64,000 nt of DNA from Hexactinellida sp. DTS-2022 (GCA_028753945.1 JAPNXP010000001.1:14622501-14686500); one strand, 5' to 3'; counted from the first letter of the stretch, positions 10,961 to 22,051 are shown. Numbers and translations: made by a program. The notes: a model not told the origin generated them from the letters alone.

Positions 10961-11524
10961 TCAATGGGAGTCAGTTTGATTCTCGAAATAATCTTTCCCA
11001 AAACTCTCCAATTCCCTTTTTATTTGCTCGCTTTTCTCTTCAATGGCTTCCCTGCCCATAGCGGCCATACCCGATATCCTGTCTGCCATTAGACTCTCCA
11101 GGGAATCTGAAAACGGGAGTTTAAACACGGATATCCTCGCTTCTTGTTCTAGCAGAGTTTGTTCTGTGTCCCCAGGCACTACTGAGTATTTTAAAGTCTC
11201 GTCTATTCGTATTATACTAGCGAATGTGTAATTAGTTGATGTTAAAGTTAACGTTTTATCCTTCAAATCTAGAACGGAGTATTCAGATACATACGTCATA
11301 GGCATTCTACTGAGTCCCAGCAGTTTAACAGCCCACACGGGAGGGCTCCAAGCTGTGCCTAGCAGTCTCCGACTTAATAGCCGGCCTCGACTGTCCACGC
11401 GTCTCTCTATGACGTCAACAGCTCTGACTGAGGGGTTAAACAGGTTCGGATACTTTCTGAAGGCAGCGAGCACGATGCACTCCCATCTGTCTGTGAATCG
11501 GTACTCTGTTCCCCAGATACGCAT
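10961..11524 (-). CDS. PRELI/MSF1-domain lipid-transfer protein, PRELID3/Slowmo-like
   Basis: A 187-residue single-exon frame. I choose the ATG at 11524 (MRIWGTEYRFTDRWECIV) because the family starts M-[KR]-I-W and the in-frame extension upstream runs into a MITE. Family-typical segments are AAFRKYPNLFNPSV, VDVIERRVDSRGRLLSRRLL and TYVSEYSVLD, followed by a helical C-terminus. PRELI proteins act in the mitochondrial intermembrane space, moving phosphatidic acid or phosphatidylserine between membranes with a TRIAP1-type partner. Overall similarity and the N-terminus fit the PRELID3 (Slowmo) subgroup better than PRELID1. A CAGT-type MITE (11559-11715) ends only 35 bp upstream of the ATG and would lie in the 5' UTR or core promoter. 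Confidence 0.85.
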   Translation of the reverse strand: MRIWGTEYRFTDRWECIVLAAFRKYPNLFNPSVRAVDVIERRVDSRGRLLSRRLLGTAWSPPVWAVKLLGLSRMPMTYVSEYSVLDLKDKTLTLTSTNYTFASIIRIDETLKYSVVPGDTEQTLLEQEARISVFKLPFSDSLESLMADRISGMAAMGREAIEEKSEQIKRELESFGKDYFENQTDSH

Positions 11525-11558
11525 TGGGACAATGGAATGCAAACTAAATAGTATTATA

Positions 11559-11715
11559 CAGTGGATCCCGGTTATAAGCACATCGTCGGGAACTTCGATT
11601 AATGTTCTTATAACCGACATAAATTATACAGGGTATATTGCAACCGTTTTCCAACATAGTGTGCTTATATCCGATATGTTCTTATAACCGGTGTGCTTAT
11701 ATCCCACTTCTACTG
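11559..11715. mobile_element. MITE, 'ggttataagcaca' family, TA duplication
   Basis: Starts CAGTGGATCCCGGTTATAAG and ends GCTTATATCCCACTTCTACTG, flanked by TA. It is placed 35 bp upstream of the PRELID3-like ATG. Confidence 0.75.
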
Positions 11716-11864
11716 TACTGACTATAATACAGTACATGGATATAGTGATAATTTAGTAATTTAGCCAAAAATCCCATGTCCCCACCATTATTACTATATT
11801 CATTATGTACTGTACCAGGAGTAATGCTATGAGTATAATAATAGAAAAGCTACTGTCTGTCTGA

Positions 11865-12335
11865 CAGGGTTGTATCAACTCATCTTGAGTTGGCAAAACA
11901 ACTCATTTTTTGTCTACCAACTCATTCAAATTTCATTAACCAACTCATCAACTCATTCATTTTGCTGTTACCAACTCATTCAACTCATTCAAGAAAATGA
12001 GTTGATTCTGCCAACTCATTTTTTATTAAACTAATTGTAACTAACGTATATCATAGATCTTCAGTTTACTAATACATTAACAGCTGCGTAGGTCGGCTCT
12101 CAAAAGTGGTCCGGCCAAATTTGGATCTCCCTACGCATTAATGTTACGACAAAGTGAAAGTAGACTCTGGCCATGGTCGGAACTAGGATTGTATCAACTA
12201 ATTTTAGTTGGGAAAACAACTCATTTTTTGTCTACCAACTCATTCAACTCATTCATTTTGCAGTTACCAACTCATTCAACTCATTCAAGAAAATGAGTTG
12301 ATTCTGCCAACTCAAATTGAGTTGATACAACCCTG
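11865..12335. mobile_element. TIR element with 'caactcattc' repeats
   Basis: Ends CAGGGTTGTATCAACTCA and its complement TGAGTTGATACAACCCTG. The interior has two repeats of the aacaactcattttttgtc module around a unique segment at about 12050-12185. CAGGG ends suggest hAT, but I see no matching 8-bp flanks. Confidence 0.65.
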
Positions 12336-12379
12336 TTAAAATTAATTTAATTTGATACAATAACCAATGTAATGGAGTG

Positions 12380-12600
12380 ACAAACTGTAATACAGTAAGG
12401 TTCTTTATTAGCAACATTCACGGGACCAAAATTTGTGTTAATAATAAGCGAACGCAACTTAATTAATACAGACCCTATGTAAGTTGTAAAAATTAGGATT
12501 TTAGTCATATCCCAGTACGGGCTCCAATTTTTCCTTATTATATATCGGTCAACAGAACCCAGCTTCAAAAGGTAAATATTGATGGATAAAAATACCATGA
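12380..12600. mobile_element. Decayed MITE, 'caggttctttattatgaaca' family
   Basis: tacagtaaggttctttatta followed by the cgggaccaaaatttgtgtta module, seen better preserved at 17337-17537, 18693-18888 and 29537-29738. The right end is degraded. Confidence 0.55.
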
Positions 12601-12961
12601 AATTTCATTAGAAAGGTGTTAGTGTAGTTGTTAACATTTTAACCTAGAAATACGTACTATGTACTACTATTTGAAAGCGGATTTCATGACCTAAAGAACC
12701 AATAAAATGAGCATTTAATAAATAAATAAATAACCAAATACAAAGCAAACGCGTCTATTACAATTTCTCAACCCTATTTAGTTAAATAAATAACCAAACT
12801 ATCCAGATAATAAACTAAAATCGCTATTTTATATAGCACCAAATAAGCATGATATATTCACCTCACTATATAGCTATATGATAAGCTATAGATACTATAT
12901 GCCAAATGCCAAATACTAATGCCAATACTATATATTAAGAGCTATATGCTATATACTAATG
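12601..12961. other. AT-rich 3' flank of copine
   Basis: Low-complexity tatatgctatatactaatgc-type repeats at about 12850-12960 run into the copine stop codon. Nothing else recognised. Confidence 0.5.
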
Positions 12962-15900
12962 CTATGAGCTATGCGCCTTGAGTGCCCGCATCTTCATGTA
13001 CTCCTCTACCTGTTGTGGAATCTCAGCTAGCACTTCCTCCGCTAGATTAAACGCACCATGTTTCTGCCTACCCTTAGCCTGTTCGTACGATACGAACTGT
13101 ACAATATCCCGTACGGCCTGTTTCCCATTAGAATCCGTGAGTCGACACGAATCTGCATCCAACACCTGCATACCTGTGAACTCATCAGTCCCTATCCCAA
13201 CTATAACAATAGACAGCGGGAGCTCACTACCAGACACTATACAGTCTATAGCATGTGCCATGTCACTGAATACGCCATCAGTTAGCAGCAGCAGTATAGA
13301 GTACATAGGGGCCCCGGCAATAGCACCTGCTATAACCGTGTTAAGTAGCGGCGCTACTAGAGTAGGGCCGGACAAACGACAGGCGTCCAGAGTGCTTTGG
13401 TAGGCGGAGAGTATACTCTCCAGTCCTGTTATGTCCGGGCTGTCAGAGCTACCGTTAAGCGGGAAACACATATGGGCAGCGGCAAAGTTATCGATTGGGA
13501 GTTTAGCTCCGAACCCATAGCATGGTATCTTCTGATCTGAGTCGTACGGCGCTAGTATTGATACCACAGCACGTAGCACCTCTAGGTACTTATTGGGTCT
13601 GCTGCTGCCCATGTAGTGTAGGGAGGTGGGCTTCATAGGATTACCGTTAGACCCCGTGAAGTCAATACCCACACTCAGGTTAATCTGTAAGCCGGCCTTG
13701 AGATGGGTAGAGAAGCTCGTTATCTCGTATAGCTCTGTGGTGACCTCTAGGGTACCTGGCAGGAATGGTAAATAATGATTATTTAAAAAAAATCAAAATC
13801 AATTGATTTAAAGTTGATTTTTACTATTTGAAAATGGTGAAACCTATTTCAATCGTAGTTATTTCGACGTAATATTACAAAGTATACTTACTGCGAAATT
13901 CGCAATTGAATACCTATTATATAATAATTTGAGTTATGTTCATTCAAACCAATGATTTTAAATTTCCCCAAAAATCAAATAAATCATAAATTTTCCGAAA
14001 TTACTTATATAGAGCTCAGCTCTAGTAGAGTTCAGTTTTTCAGTATGTGTATTCAGGCACTGAGAAAGGTCAGTTTTTCCCAAGCTGTGAAATTGACCTT
14101 TAGAAAGTAAGCCTGGGCTTTTAGCATGGGAAAAATCTGAACTCTACAATGCTCAGCTCTATATAAGGATTCTCGTTAAATAAATAAAATAAATAAATAA
14201 AAATCAAATAAATCATAAATTTTACCTGAGTTCTTATACTTGGGTCCCTTCTTACGCTGTTTGTCCGGGTGTATAAGCTCTAAGTTAGACACACGGGTCC
14301 CTGGTCCCTCCAGAGACACTAGAGAGCCCAGCGAGGGTGTGACCACCCCTATCAGGTCAGAGGAGCCGTCGTTATCCCAATCATAGCAGTGGACTTCAAA
14401 TGGTACCGTGAGATCCCCTCCACATAGCTTATTGCTCTTTAGACAGAATGGCACCCATGTGGGGTCTAGTGTGTTGTTAACGACCTCTGTCTTATACACC
14501 AACTGTGTTATACCCGGGCCTAACACGCGCTTAATCTCTAGATAGGGATCCGACTTGGATAGGATATCCTTCTTGTCGAGCTTCCTGCCCTTAACAGAGA
14601 ACCTAACTTCGTATCTAGCTGCTATCAGCTCCTCTGCATACACACTGAGTATACCGGTCTCCTTGTCGGTACCCGGCCGGTGAATAGGCTTTAAGATAGG
14701 CTTCTGATTGGTCACCATGTCTCCTAGACGGACCTCACGGGCCCCAATAACCTCCCTCTTCCCTGTATGGGATAGATAGGATAAGGATTAAGTCAATGCA
14801 TACATAGTAGTAAGGATAGTATTAAGTCAATACATACATAGTAGTAAGGATAGTATTAAGTCAATACATAGTACTAGTGTTGTAAAGTTTCCAAAAAATT
14901 TGTGTGGAAATTTCTGGAAAGATTACATATTTCAAATTATGCTTAGGAACTATATTTGAAATTGTCAAAATTTTTGTGCTACTTAGGTTAGACTGTTATG
15001 AGGAAAAATAACAAACGCACAGTAACAACTCTACATTATAGATATGGTTTATCAAAATTAAAAAACTAGGTCAATACATAGTACAGGGCCGTAGCCACCA
15101 AAATAAAAGTAGTCAGGTTGAAACCTGACCAGTGGCCTGACATAGTAGTAACTAAAGTAAAGTATGAAGTTAGTTGTATTGTAGAATAGATTAGTATATT
15201 GGAATGCATACAAGAAGTAATAACTACAGTCGACTCCGCTTAATAGAGTCACCTCGGGACCAGGTTACTTTGATCCGATTAAGCAGAGAAATGCATTAAC
15301 TGATAATATTTTTCAGCCAAAATGTTTTCACTAACTTGATACCATATCTCATTATATTATTAACACTAAATACAATCGACTCCGCTTAATAGAGACTTTG
15401 GTCCGAAAATATTTTAAGCCAAAATGTAATTCCGTCCTATAAATCCTGTGAAATGTTGACCCGATTAAGCGAAGGAATCTATTACACGGTGGCTCCATTA
15501 AGCGGAGTATACTGTATTTACAAAATTTGGGCATTTTTGGGCAGGTCTACAGTCGAAACTGGATTTTCCTAACTAACTATTCATTCATAATGTGTAAGAA
15601 ATTCAAATATTGTTTAATTTTCAATCGTTTTCTTTTAATTATCGGTTTTTTCTTACTTTATTTCCATGCAAAGAATTGTTAGAAAAATCCGGTATTCGAC
15701 TTATTTTCAATATATTCTATTATATACCTGCCTTATCTGCGTCCTCAACAAGGAATTTGATTGGCTGCTCTACATGGAAGTAGTACGGGAGTACGAATGT
15801 TTTCTGGAACTGAGGATCAGAACAGTTCTGAATAACCTCGGTCTCTCCCAGCCTAATCAGCTTCCCTGTGCCTATATCCCTACCGAATAGCGTTACCACA

Positions 15901-16031
15901 GGGTCCGATTTGGATAGCAAATCCATCTTCTTTAGCCCCAGACACGATACGCTTATCTCCACAAGACTGGTGTGCGGGTATTTAGCATTGGGATACAAGG
16001 GAGCGTGAGGTATAGGAGCTGCTACTGCCAT
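12962..16031 (-). CDS. Copine (two C2 domains plus VWA-like copine domain)
   Basis: Three exons, 15728-16031, 14226-14762 and 12962-13755, join in frame with GT-AG introns (both phase 1) into 544 codons, the usual copine length. Exon 1 holds C2A (SVSCLGLKKMDLLSKSDPVV). Exon 2 holds C2B (KLDKKDILSKSDPYLEIKRV; CYDWDNDGSSDLIG). Exon 3 holds the copine/VWA domain (LSVGIDFTGSNGNPMKPTSL) ending VLAEIPQQVEEYMKMRAL. The SKSDP and D-x-D motifs are the calcium-binding aspartates. Copines are cytosolic proteins that bind phospholipid membranes on calcium rise and recruit partners through the VWA domain. The start follows tacagta. Intron 2 is almost wholly made of transposon sequence. Confidence 0.93.
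13756..14225. mobile_element. Copine intron 2, composed of nested MITEs
   Basis: From 13760 to about 13985 the sequence matches, in opposite orientation, the hAT MITE at 16656-16901 (end caggaatggtaaataatgat). A second palindromic insert with atatagagctcagctct ends lies at about 13990-14170, after which the MITE's other end (aaatcaaataaatcataaat) reappears. The MITE ends lie within a few bases of both splice sites. Confidence 0.7.
14776..14880. repeat. Short tandem repeat in copine intron 1
   Basis: About 2.5 copies of a roughly 40-bp unit containing ggattaagtcaat and acatagtagtaa. Confidence 0.7.
15228..15527. mobile_element. Two copies of the 'cgactccgcttaatag' MITE in copine intron 1
   Basis: A partial copy (acagtcgactccgcttaata) at about 15229-15305 and a fuller palindromic copy at about 15372-15522 ending ttaagcggagtatactgta. 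The same family is at 26768-26866 and 29325-29426. Confidence 0.7.
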
Positions 16032-16084
16032 TACTGTATAGTAAGTATAGGAAGCTAGTGTGTATATAGTACAGTAGTTTAATA

Positions 16085-16265
16085 CAAGGAATTATCCAGG
16101 AGCGCGAGACGCTCCCTTTGGAGTATGATTTTTGGAAAATTTGAATTTAGGAGCGCGAAAATTTGGATCCTCTACTATACCGTAACATTAATTTGTGATT
16201 TAGGCGTATTAAAATTGGATCAGACCAGGATTAGGAGTGTGTTTACAAATGGCTGTATTATATGG
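16085..16265. mobile_element. Dispersed 'ggagcgcgag' repeat
   Basis: ggaattatccaggagcgcga ... atcagaccaggattaggagt. Same family and approximate length as 29787-29950 and, reversed, 3616-3780. It lies just upstream of copine exon 1. Confidence 0.6.
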
Positions 16266-16269
16266 AAGC

Positions 16270-16547
16270 TAGTGTGTAGTATAGTACAGTAGTTTAAGTT
16301 TAAATTACACACTGAAAAGGAAAAAATAAATATATATATTTTGCATTTTTAATAATAATTTATGTTGAGGGTAAACCATACAATAATATCCTGAAGTTAC
16401 AATACCCTACATTTAGTAGTTTATGAGCTATGATTACTCAAAGAGATTACTCATGTAACTATTTGCTCACCTACAGGAAGATTGTCAACTTGAAGTTTTA
16501 TCTACTCCCAACACCAAATTAACCAGGTCTCTCTCTCTACCTCTTAC
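16270..16547. other. AT-rich spacer
   Basis: No gene or repeat recognised between copine and the exon at 16548-16969. Confidence 0.45.
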
Positions 16548-16969
16548 CACCTTGGAGGAAGCGCTGCCCGCTTTCAGGTCCTGAATTTCGAATGAGACCG
16601 TTTCTAGACCGAAGCCAGGCCTTTGTGTTGTCCTCTGGGTATAGATGGGTACAGACAGGCTAGGAAAATTTATTATTTATTTGATTTTTGGGAAATTTAA
16701 ATCATTGATTTGAATGAACATAACTCAAATTATATAATAGGTATTCAATTGCGAATTTCGCAGTAAGTATACTTTGTAATATTACGTCGAAATAACTACG
16801 ATTGTAATAGGTTTCACCATTTCCAAATAGTAAAATCAACTTTAAATCAATTGATTTTGATTTTGATTTTATTTAAAAATATTATTATTTTACCATTCCT
16901 GGGTACAGATGGGTACAGATCGCTGTCCTCGGTGTTGGAGAGAGGAACGGGGCTATTTAGTGACGTCAT
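16548..16969 (-). pseudogene. Unidentified exon split by a hAT MITE
   Basis: Two minus-strand coding blocks, MTSLNSPVPLSNTEDSDLYP from 16969 and PGFGLETVSFEIQDLKAG before a splice donor (gtaagag) at 16547, flank a hAT MITE at 16656-16901. They lie in the same frame once the 246-bp MITE and one 8-bp duplication are set aside, so the insertion hit an exon of about 56 codons. I do not recognise the protein. It lies upstream of and co-directional with copine, but joining it to copine exon 1 meets a stop codon, so it may be a 5' leader frame or belong to another gene. Confidence 0.45.
16656..16901. mobile_element. hAT-type MITE, 8-bp duplication GGTACAGA
   Basis: CAGG...CCTG ends with exact GGTACAGA copies at 16648-16655 and 16902-16909. 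Its sequence matches most of copine intron 2 in opposite orientation. Confidence 0.85.
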
Positions 16970-16979
16970 TTTTAATGAA

Positions 16980-17336
16980 ATTACCAAATATGGAGATTTT
17001 TTACAATATTATAAACTTTTACTATAAATTAAGTGAAGACCTAAAATATATTGCTTGTAATTATAAAATTCAGATTCTAATATTTACACATACAATCATC
17101 CAAAAAGCGGGAGGTTTGAGAGGGGAGGCGGGAGAGGAAACATCAAAAAGCGGAGGGTTGGCAGCACTGCATAATAGATTATGGTACAAGTTAGTGGAGC
17201 GCCGTGAAAACCATAGTGGTTGCCCGCCGCAAGATCTGAGGTGAATATTTCGTCACACTCCTGACAAGCCCACCTAGGAAATTAATAGTTTAAGTAAATT
17301 TATAGATAGGCTAGCATTTTAGCCTAGCAAACATAT
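16980..17336. other. Spacer without recognised gene
   Basis: An open plus-strand frame runs here but has no recognisable domain and overlaps the exon above. A CRE-like tgacgtca lies at 16961-16968 at the start of the opposite-strand frame. Confidence 0.4.
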
Positions 17337-17540
17337 ACAGTCAGGTTCTTTTATATAAAAATATTTTATTATGAACCAAAAATTGTATTCATATTAGAGA
17401 GACTTAATAATAAGCGAACTCAACTTAATAAAAACCCTATGTAAGTTGTTAATTTGGGACCATAAGACTTGTTCATAATAAAAAGTTTTTCATATTAAGC
17501 AGACGAAAAATTGTTCATGATAAGCAGACCTGACTGTACA
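17337..17540. mobile_element. MITE, 'caggttctttattatgaaca' family
   Basis: tacagtcaggttcttttata ... ttcatgataagcagacctgactgtaca. Palindromic with CAGT ends. Confidence 0.7.
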
Positions 17541-17694
17541 ATAGTATACAGGGTTTATCTAGGCTTTTATTGGCCTCACTTAATTATGGAGGAAAAAATT
17601 TACGGCACCCTAATAGTGTTTCCATATTTCAGCAAAAATCTCATATTTCAGCAAAAATCTCATATTTCAGCAATAGTGATATAAATTAAGAGAG

Positions 17695-17945
17695 TATTTT
17701 CCATATTTCAGTTTCATAATGATAATAAAATTGTTTATTTAAATAACCTGAATCACCTGAGAGACATCTCGCTACTCCTCTCTTGTATTTTCTGCAGCAA
17801 TGGATTCTCCTGGCGAAAACAAACCCCCAGTATCCACTGAATATTAGGAAAATAGATAAAAACACTGAGTTTAAAAAGATTACAAAGAGTTATATTTATT
17901 GAGTGTTTTATAAGAAGATTTGAATCCTGATTGTAATCCAACTAG
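17695..17945 (-). pseudogene. Third copy (N-terminal fragment) of the 7TM gene
   Basis: About 170 bp match the 5' coding end of the genes at 20152 and 22052, including the segment for FVFARRIHCC and KYKRGVARCLSGDSGYLNKQ. The match stops abruptly at both ends, with three atatttcagcaaaaatctc direct repeats just 5' of it on the plus strand. A truncated relic. Confidence 0.8.
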
Positions 17946-17999
17946 GATTAATGATTACTTAATGATTACATAAAATGGTGAGTATTTCACATGTATATA

Positions 18000-18960
18000 C
18001 TCGGATATATTGTACAGTAGATGCCGGATATAAGAACACGGGTTATCAGAGATTCAGAACATTCTACTGGAAAACGGTTGCCATATACCCCTATATAATT
18101 TATGCCGGTAATATTTGGAAAGACTACGAGTCCCAGAAAGCTGAAAATTTGTATACAGGGGTCATTTTGTACTGCGACAACAATCTATTGGTTTTTGAAA
18201 CAAAATAACGGGTTTATGACGTCACAGTTGCGAAAAACAGATATTTTGTACTACCCAATTTTGCTCCGATCTGTAGAAAATTCAAAGCATTAGACGTACA
18301 CTAAATTTCTACACCTGATAGCAGTTCACGAATTCCCATTTTTCTTCTGAATGTGACACAGTTAATTAATTAGTCCCTGCACTAATCAACCATAAATAGT
18401 GTATCGTACCAACACAGGTATAACAAAGTGCAAGTGTGTGTTTGTTCAGAATTAATAGGAAAGACTACGAGTCCTAGAAAGCTGAAAATTGGCATGTAGG
18501 GGTAATTTTACACGCTGACAACGATCTATTGGTTTTCTAAGCGAAATAACGGGATTATGACGTCATAAAAGCACATATTTGGGAATAACTCTCAGTTTTT
18601 ATTCGATTAACCCACAATTTTAGATTACAACACAACATACAATGGGACACACGTATACCGATTTATGGGAATGTGACGTCACGTAGGAACTACAGTCAGG
18701 TTCTTATATTATGAACATTCAAGGGACCAAAAATTGTGTTCATAATAGAGAGACTTCACAATAAGCGAACTCAACTTAATACAAACCCTATGTAACTTGT
18801 TAAATTGGGACCGTAGGGTTTGTTCATAATAAAAAATCTTCATATTAAGCTAACGAAATATTGTTCACAATAAGCAGAACCTGACTGTAATTTGGATTCA
18901 GCTCTTACACTTTTGGTTCAATCGACAAATAATTTTGTCACATTATAAAACAGAATGTAT
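18000..18960. mobile_element. Cluster of dispersed repeats and MITEs
   Basis: Holds a fragment of the 'ggttataagaaca' MITE (18012-18110), a fragment of the 'aaagctgaaaatttgtatac' repeat (18110-18300), and a copy of the repeat at 10260-10700 (18430-18920). The last is itself interrupted by a complete 'caggttctttattatgaaca' MITE at 18693-18888. Comparison with 10510-10560 shows the insertion point in aactaatttgg. Confidence 0.65.
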
Positions 18961-19689
18961 TGCATGTCTCTAGAAATTTTTATAATTTTCGCATTTAATC
19001 TGAGCCAGGCAATAACAGAAATGTAACCTCCAATTGCTGCATCATTGCATATACAATTGAGGTTTGATGATTTAATCTTCACCTACAATATTTCCGAAAT
19101 TGCATACTTGATTAATCCAGTTAATCCAGTTTAATCTAGGATTTCTACTAGAAATGAATTAAGTTAAGTAATCTAGGATTTTGCCTAACGATGAGATTTA
19201 TTATGTTAATTATTCCTAAAAATTAAATTAAATAATTCACTAACCCAGCTCCTGCAAAATGAATTGTTTATGGAGGGATCTATAAATGTTTATTACTATT
19301 GAATAAAATATTTTGCAATCCTGAATTTACCATTATTATGCAGAGATTAAATCCAGAGTTGGTAAATTACTTTGCATTGTTTGCAATACAATTTACTGAA
19401 ATAAATTAATTGCGTATAATTTACCAACACAGGTCTCAATTTATTTGAGTTAACAAGCTAACGTTTTAATATAGCTGAACGAGCTACCCTTAAGAATTAT
19501 TGAGCTATTAATTAACTATTAATTAATAAGTTAACTAATGAGCAATGAGAATAACTTACATAACATAATTTCCCAAACAAATTACAGTAACTAATCACAA
19601 CCCAAACTGAAATTTAGGCACGGGTTATTAAGTCATAGTGTCTAATTTACTAGCCACAGGTGAACTCATTATTAATATTATTGCTTTTG
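18961..19689. other. AT-rich spacer
   Basis: No gene recognised. taatccagttaatccag and similar short duplications near 19110-19150 only. Confidence 0.5.
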
Positions 19690-19815
19690 GGGAGGGAAAG
19701 GCCGCGAAGCGGCCGTTAATTGTATCGCGTAGTGCCTAACACGAACGAACAAAAGTCGCGAAGCGACTTTTGTGAGAGTGATCCGTCGCGAAGCGACCGA
19801 GATCGAAGGGCTCGT
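19690..19815. repeat. Cluster of GAA-loop mini-hairpins
   Basis: Three compact inverted repeats, ggccgcgaagcggcc, gtcgcgaagcgac and again gtcgcgaagcgac, each a 5-6 bp GC stem closed by GAA, within about 90 bp. They abut the left arm of the palindrome. Related cttcggtctcggtcg and ggccgctgcggcc blocks occur near 48200, 49190, 55450-55520 and 56570. Confidence 0.75.
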
Positions 19816-20151
19816 ATCTTTAAAGTTGAAAAATACCTTTTAAGATTTTGTAAGGGTCAATTATCTTTGATTACAGATCAGTTCATCTCATATAATTATA
19901 TGCTTATACACTGAAAGCAACTAAATATAGACTACAACCTAATATTAGCTAACAAGTTATATTATGCAAGAAGTTTTATTACCTAAGTTATTGCATACGT
20001 GAGAGTAACTTATATGTCTTATATTAAATTACATAAAACCCCTGGAAATAAATGCAATAAATACCATTTTACGACTATAATCAGTAAATAAGATTACAGG
20101 GTTCAATTTTCGTATAAATACTCAATAATATAACTTTTAATATAATTCGAA

Positions 20152-21270
20152 ATGATATTAACAATCATCCTAAACTCAGTGTTTATATCTATTTTCCTAA
20201 TATTCAGTGGATACTGGGGGTTTGTTTTCGCCAGGAGAATCCATTGCTGCAGAAAATACAAGAGAGGAGTAGCGAGATGTCTCTCAGGTGATTCAGGTTA
20301 TTTAAATAAACAATTTTATTATCATTATGAAACTGAAATATGGAAAAATACTCTATTACTCTTGATCACTTTTTTTGAGATTATTACTTTTATACTTTTC
20401 TTCACAACAAATACCATACAGCATTTCCTCACGTACCATAAAGTTGGTAATAGTACACTCGAGTTACCATCCACTGATTGTACAAGTTATCATAAGCCTG
20501 CACTGAATCAAGTTAATATCATAGATACGGAAATTCCTTTCTTAAATGGATTTAGGGGAATAGCGAGATCTGCTGAGTTATTTATACTTGCTCTCAGTGC
20601 ATGTTTGATGAATTATATAATTATTCGTATCAAGAAAATCAAACAACCGTACAACACATTGAATTCTCGGCTCTTATTCATCCTAACCACCTTGTTAAGT
20701 ACAGTCATCATCCTAACTGGGTTTATACAATATACCACTGTTATTAGTACTGTATTGTTCTTTGTTATTATACCCACATATCTCGCTATATTTGTTCGCA
20801 TTTCCAAACGATTCAAATGTGCCTTGCTCCAGAGAGCTTTGGAGCGTCTCACACAACACGGTTCCAACAAGGAAGAGATGAAACAATACAGATACTGCAA
20901 GCACACTCTTAATATTATAACATGCGGATATCTGTTCTTAATATTATCAGAGACATTAGTCGATCTTCGAGAATTATTGATTAGTGCATTATTCTTTGGA
21001 GACTGTTATTTCCCGTTTAGTTTGTTCAGTTCGTTAAACTATGTTATCCAAACTAAAGAAGCTGTTGAAACATTTTTGATAGCAATTCATTATATGGATT
21101 TGGTTGGCAAAGTTATTTTCTTTGTATCTGCATTTTTATGCTTGTCACTATTCGCGTTCGTCACTATCTGCAATTGGATTAAGCATATTCACAATCGGAT
21201 TTATGGCAACAAAAAAATAATGTATAGTGCTTTTAATTCTGGCCTGAAAGAATTATTTGTTAATAATTAA
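20152..21270 (+). CDS. Putative seven-transmembrane protein, copy 1
   Basis: An intact 372-residue single-exon frame beginning MILTIILNSVFISIFLIFSG. Hydrophobic segments suggest seven membrane spans, around residues 5-27, 66-90, 140-162, 175-198, 202-222, 258-285 and 325-348. Between them are basic loops such as RRIHCCRKYKRG and RIKKIKQPYN, and an N-glycosylation sequon (GNST) in the loop after span 2. The order fits a receptor-like 7TM fold, but I see no DRY, NPxxY or other class-defining GPCR motif, so the family is unknown and possibly lineage-specific. It converges with the inverted copy at 22052-23095. Chemoreception is only a guess from the copy number and single-exon structure. Confidence 0.75.
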   Translation: MILTIILNSVFISIFLIFSGYWGFVFARRIHCCRKYKRGVARCLSGDSGYLNKQFYYHYETEIWKNTLLLLITFFEIITFILFFTTNTIQHFLTYHKVGNSTLELPSTDCTSYHKPALNQVNIIDTEIPFLNGFRGIARSAELFILALSACLMNYIIIRIKKIKQPYNTLNSRLLFILTTLLSTVIILTGFIQYTTVISTVLFFVIIPTYLAIFVRISKRFKCALLQRALERLTQHGSNKEEMKQYRYCKHTLNIITCGYLFLILSETLVDLRELLISALFFGDCYFPFSLFSSLNYVIQTKEAVETFLIAIHYMDLVGKVIFFVSAFLCLSLFAFVTICNWIKHIHNRIYGNKKIMYSAFNSGLKELFVNN

Positions 21271-21344
21271 TTAATTAATTGGTGTATAATTCCATAATAT
21301 CCATTCAATAATTGATATATACTCAATGATAAATGCTTACTTCT

Positions 21345-21480
21345 GTCGGACAAATGCATACAACAAAATTCGGACAAATGCATACTCCAGTCGGACAAAT
21401 GCATACAACAAATTCGGACAAATGCATACTCCAAAATTTCGGACAAATGCATACTAGAAATTCGGACAAAAGCATGCGCC
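21345..21480. repeat. 21-bp tandem repeat in the palindrome spacer
   Basis: About six copies of ttcggacaaatgcatactcc with alternating ends (acaaa or ctcca). Unique to the spacer in this window. Confidence 0.8.
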
Positions 21481-21489
21481 CCAGAAAAA

Positions 21490-21840
21490 CATGTAATAGA
21501 ATAGACAAATGATTGATTGGTTAAATGAATTTATTTTCAATCAATCAGATTGCAGCCTCAGAAAATATTTCTATTATGCACAGTCTATTTATACTAATTG
21601 ATGAAGTCTGCACGTCTGCTAATCCATACTAACAAATCCTCGAAATTAATTGGCGTAACATATTTTGTCACCTTTAAATGTGAATATTTCTCTTCAAAAA
21701 CCAAGCAGTACAAAATTACCCCTGTATACAAATTTCAGCTTTCTAGGACTCGTAGTCTTTCCAATTAATTCTGGACAAACGAACCCACAAACAGACAACA
21801 ATTGCGCTTTTAATATACACGTATAGATAGATTTTCAATT
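21490..21840. mobile_element. Dispersed repeat in the palindrome spacer
   Basis: aatagacaaatgattgattg ... aaacaacaattgcgcttttaa. A near-identical copy in the same orientation lies at 48455-48750 and an inverted one at 54985-55250. Confidence 0.7.
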
Positions 21841-22051
21841 CGAGCCCACTATATTGTCCACTATAATTTGTTATCACCTTCAAATTGTAAGAATAATTTT
21901 GTAACATTTAATATATCAATTATCGAATGGATATATGGAATTATACATCAATTAATTAATTAATTAATTATTAATAAATAATTCTTTCAGGCCAGAATTA
22001 AAAGCACTATACATTATTTTTTCGTTGCCATAAATCCGATTGTGAATATGT

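Noticed and set aside
11525-11620. N-terminal extension of the PRELI-domain frame (MSVIRTLIEV...)
   Set aside because: It lies mainly in a MITE, and family members start at M-[KR]-I-W.
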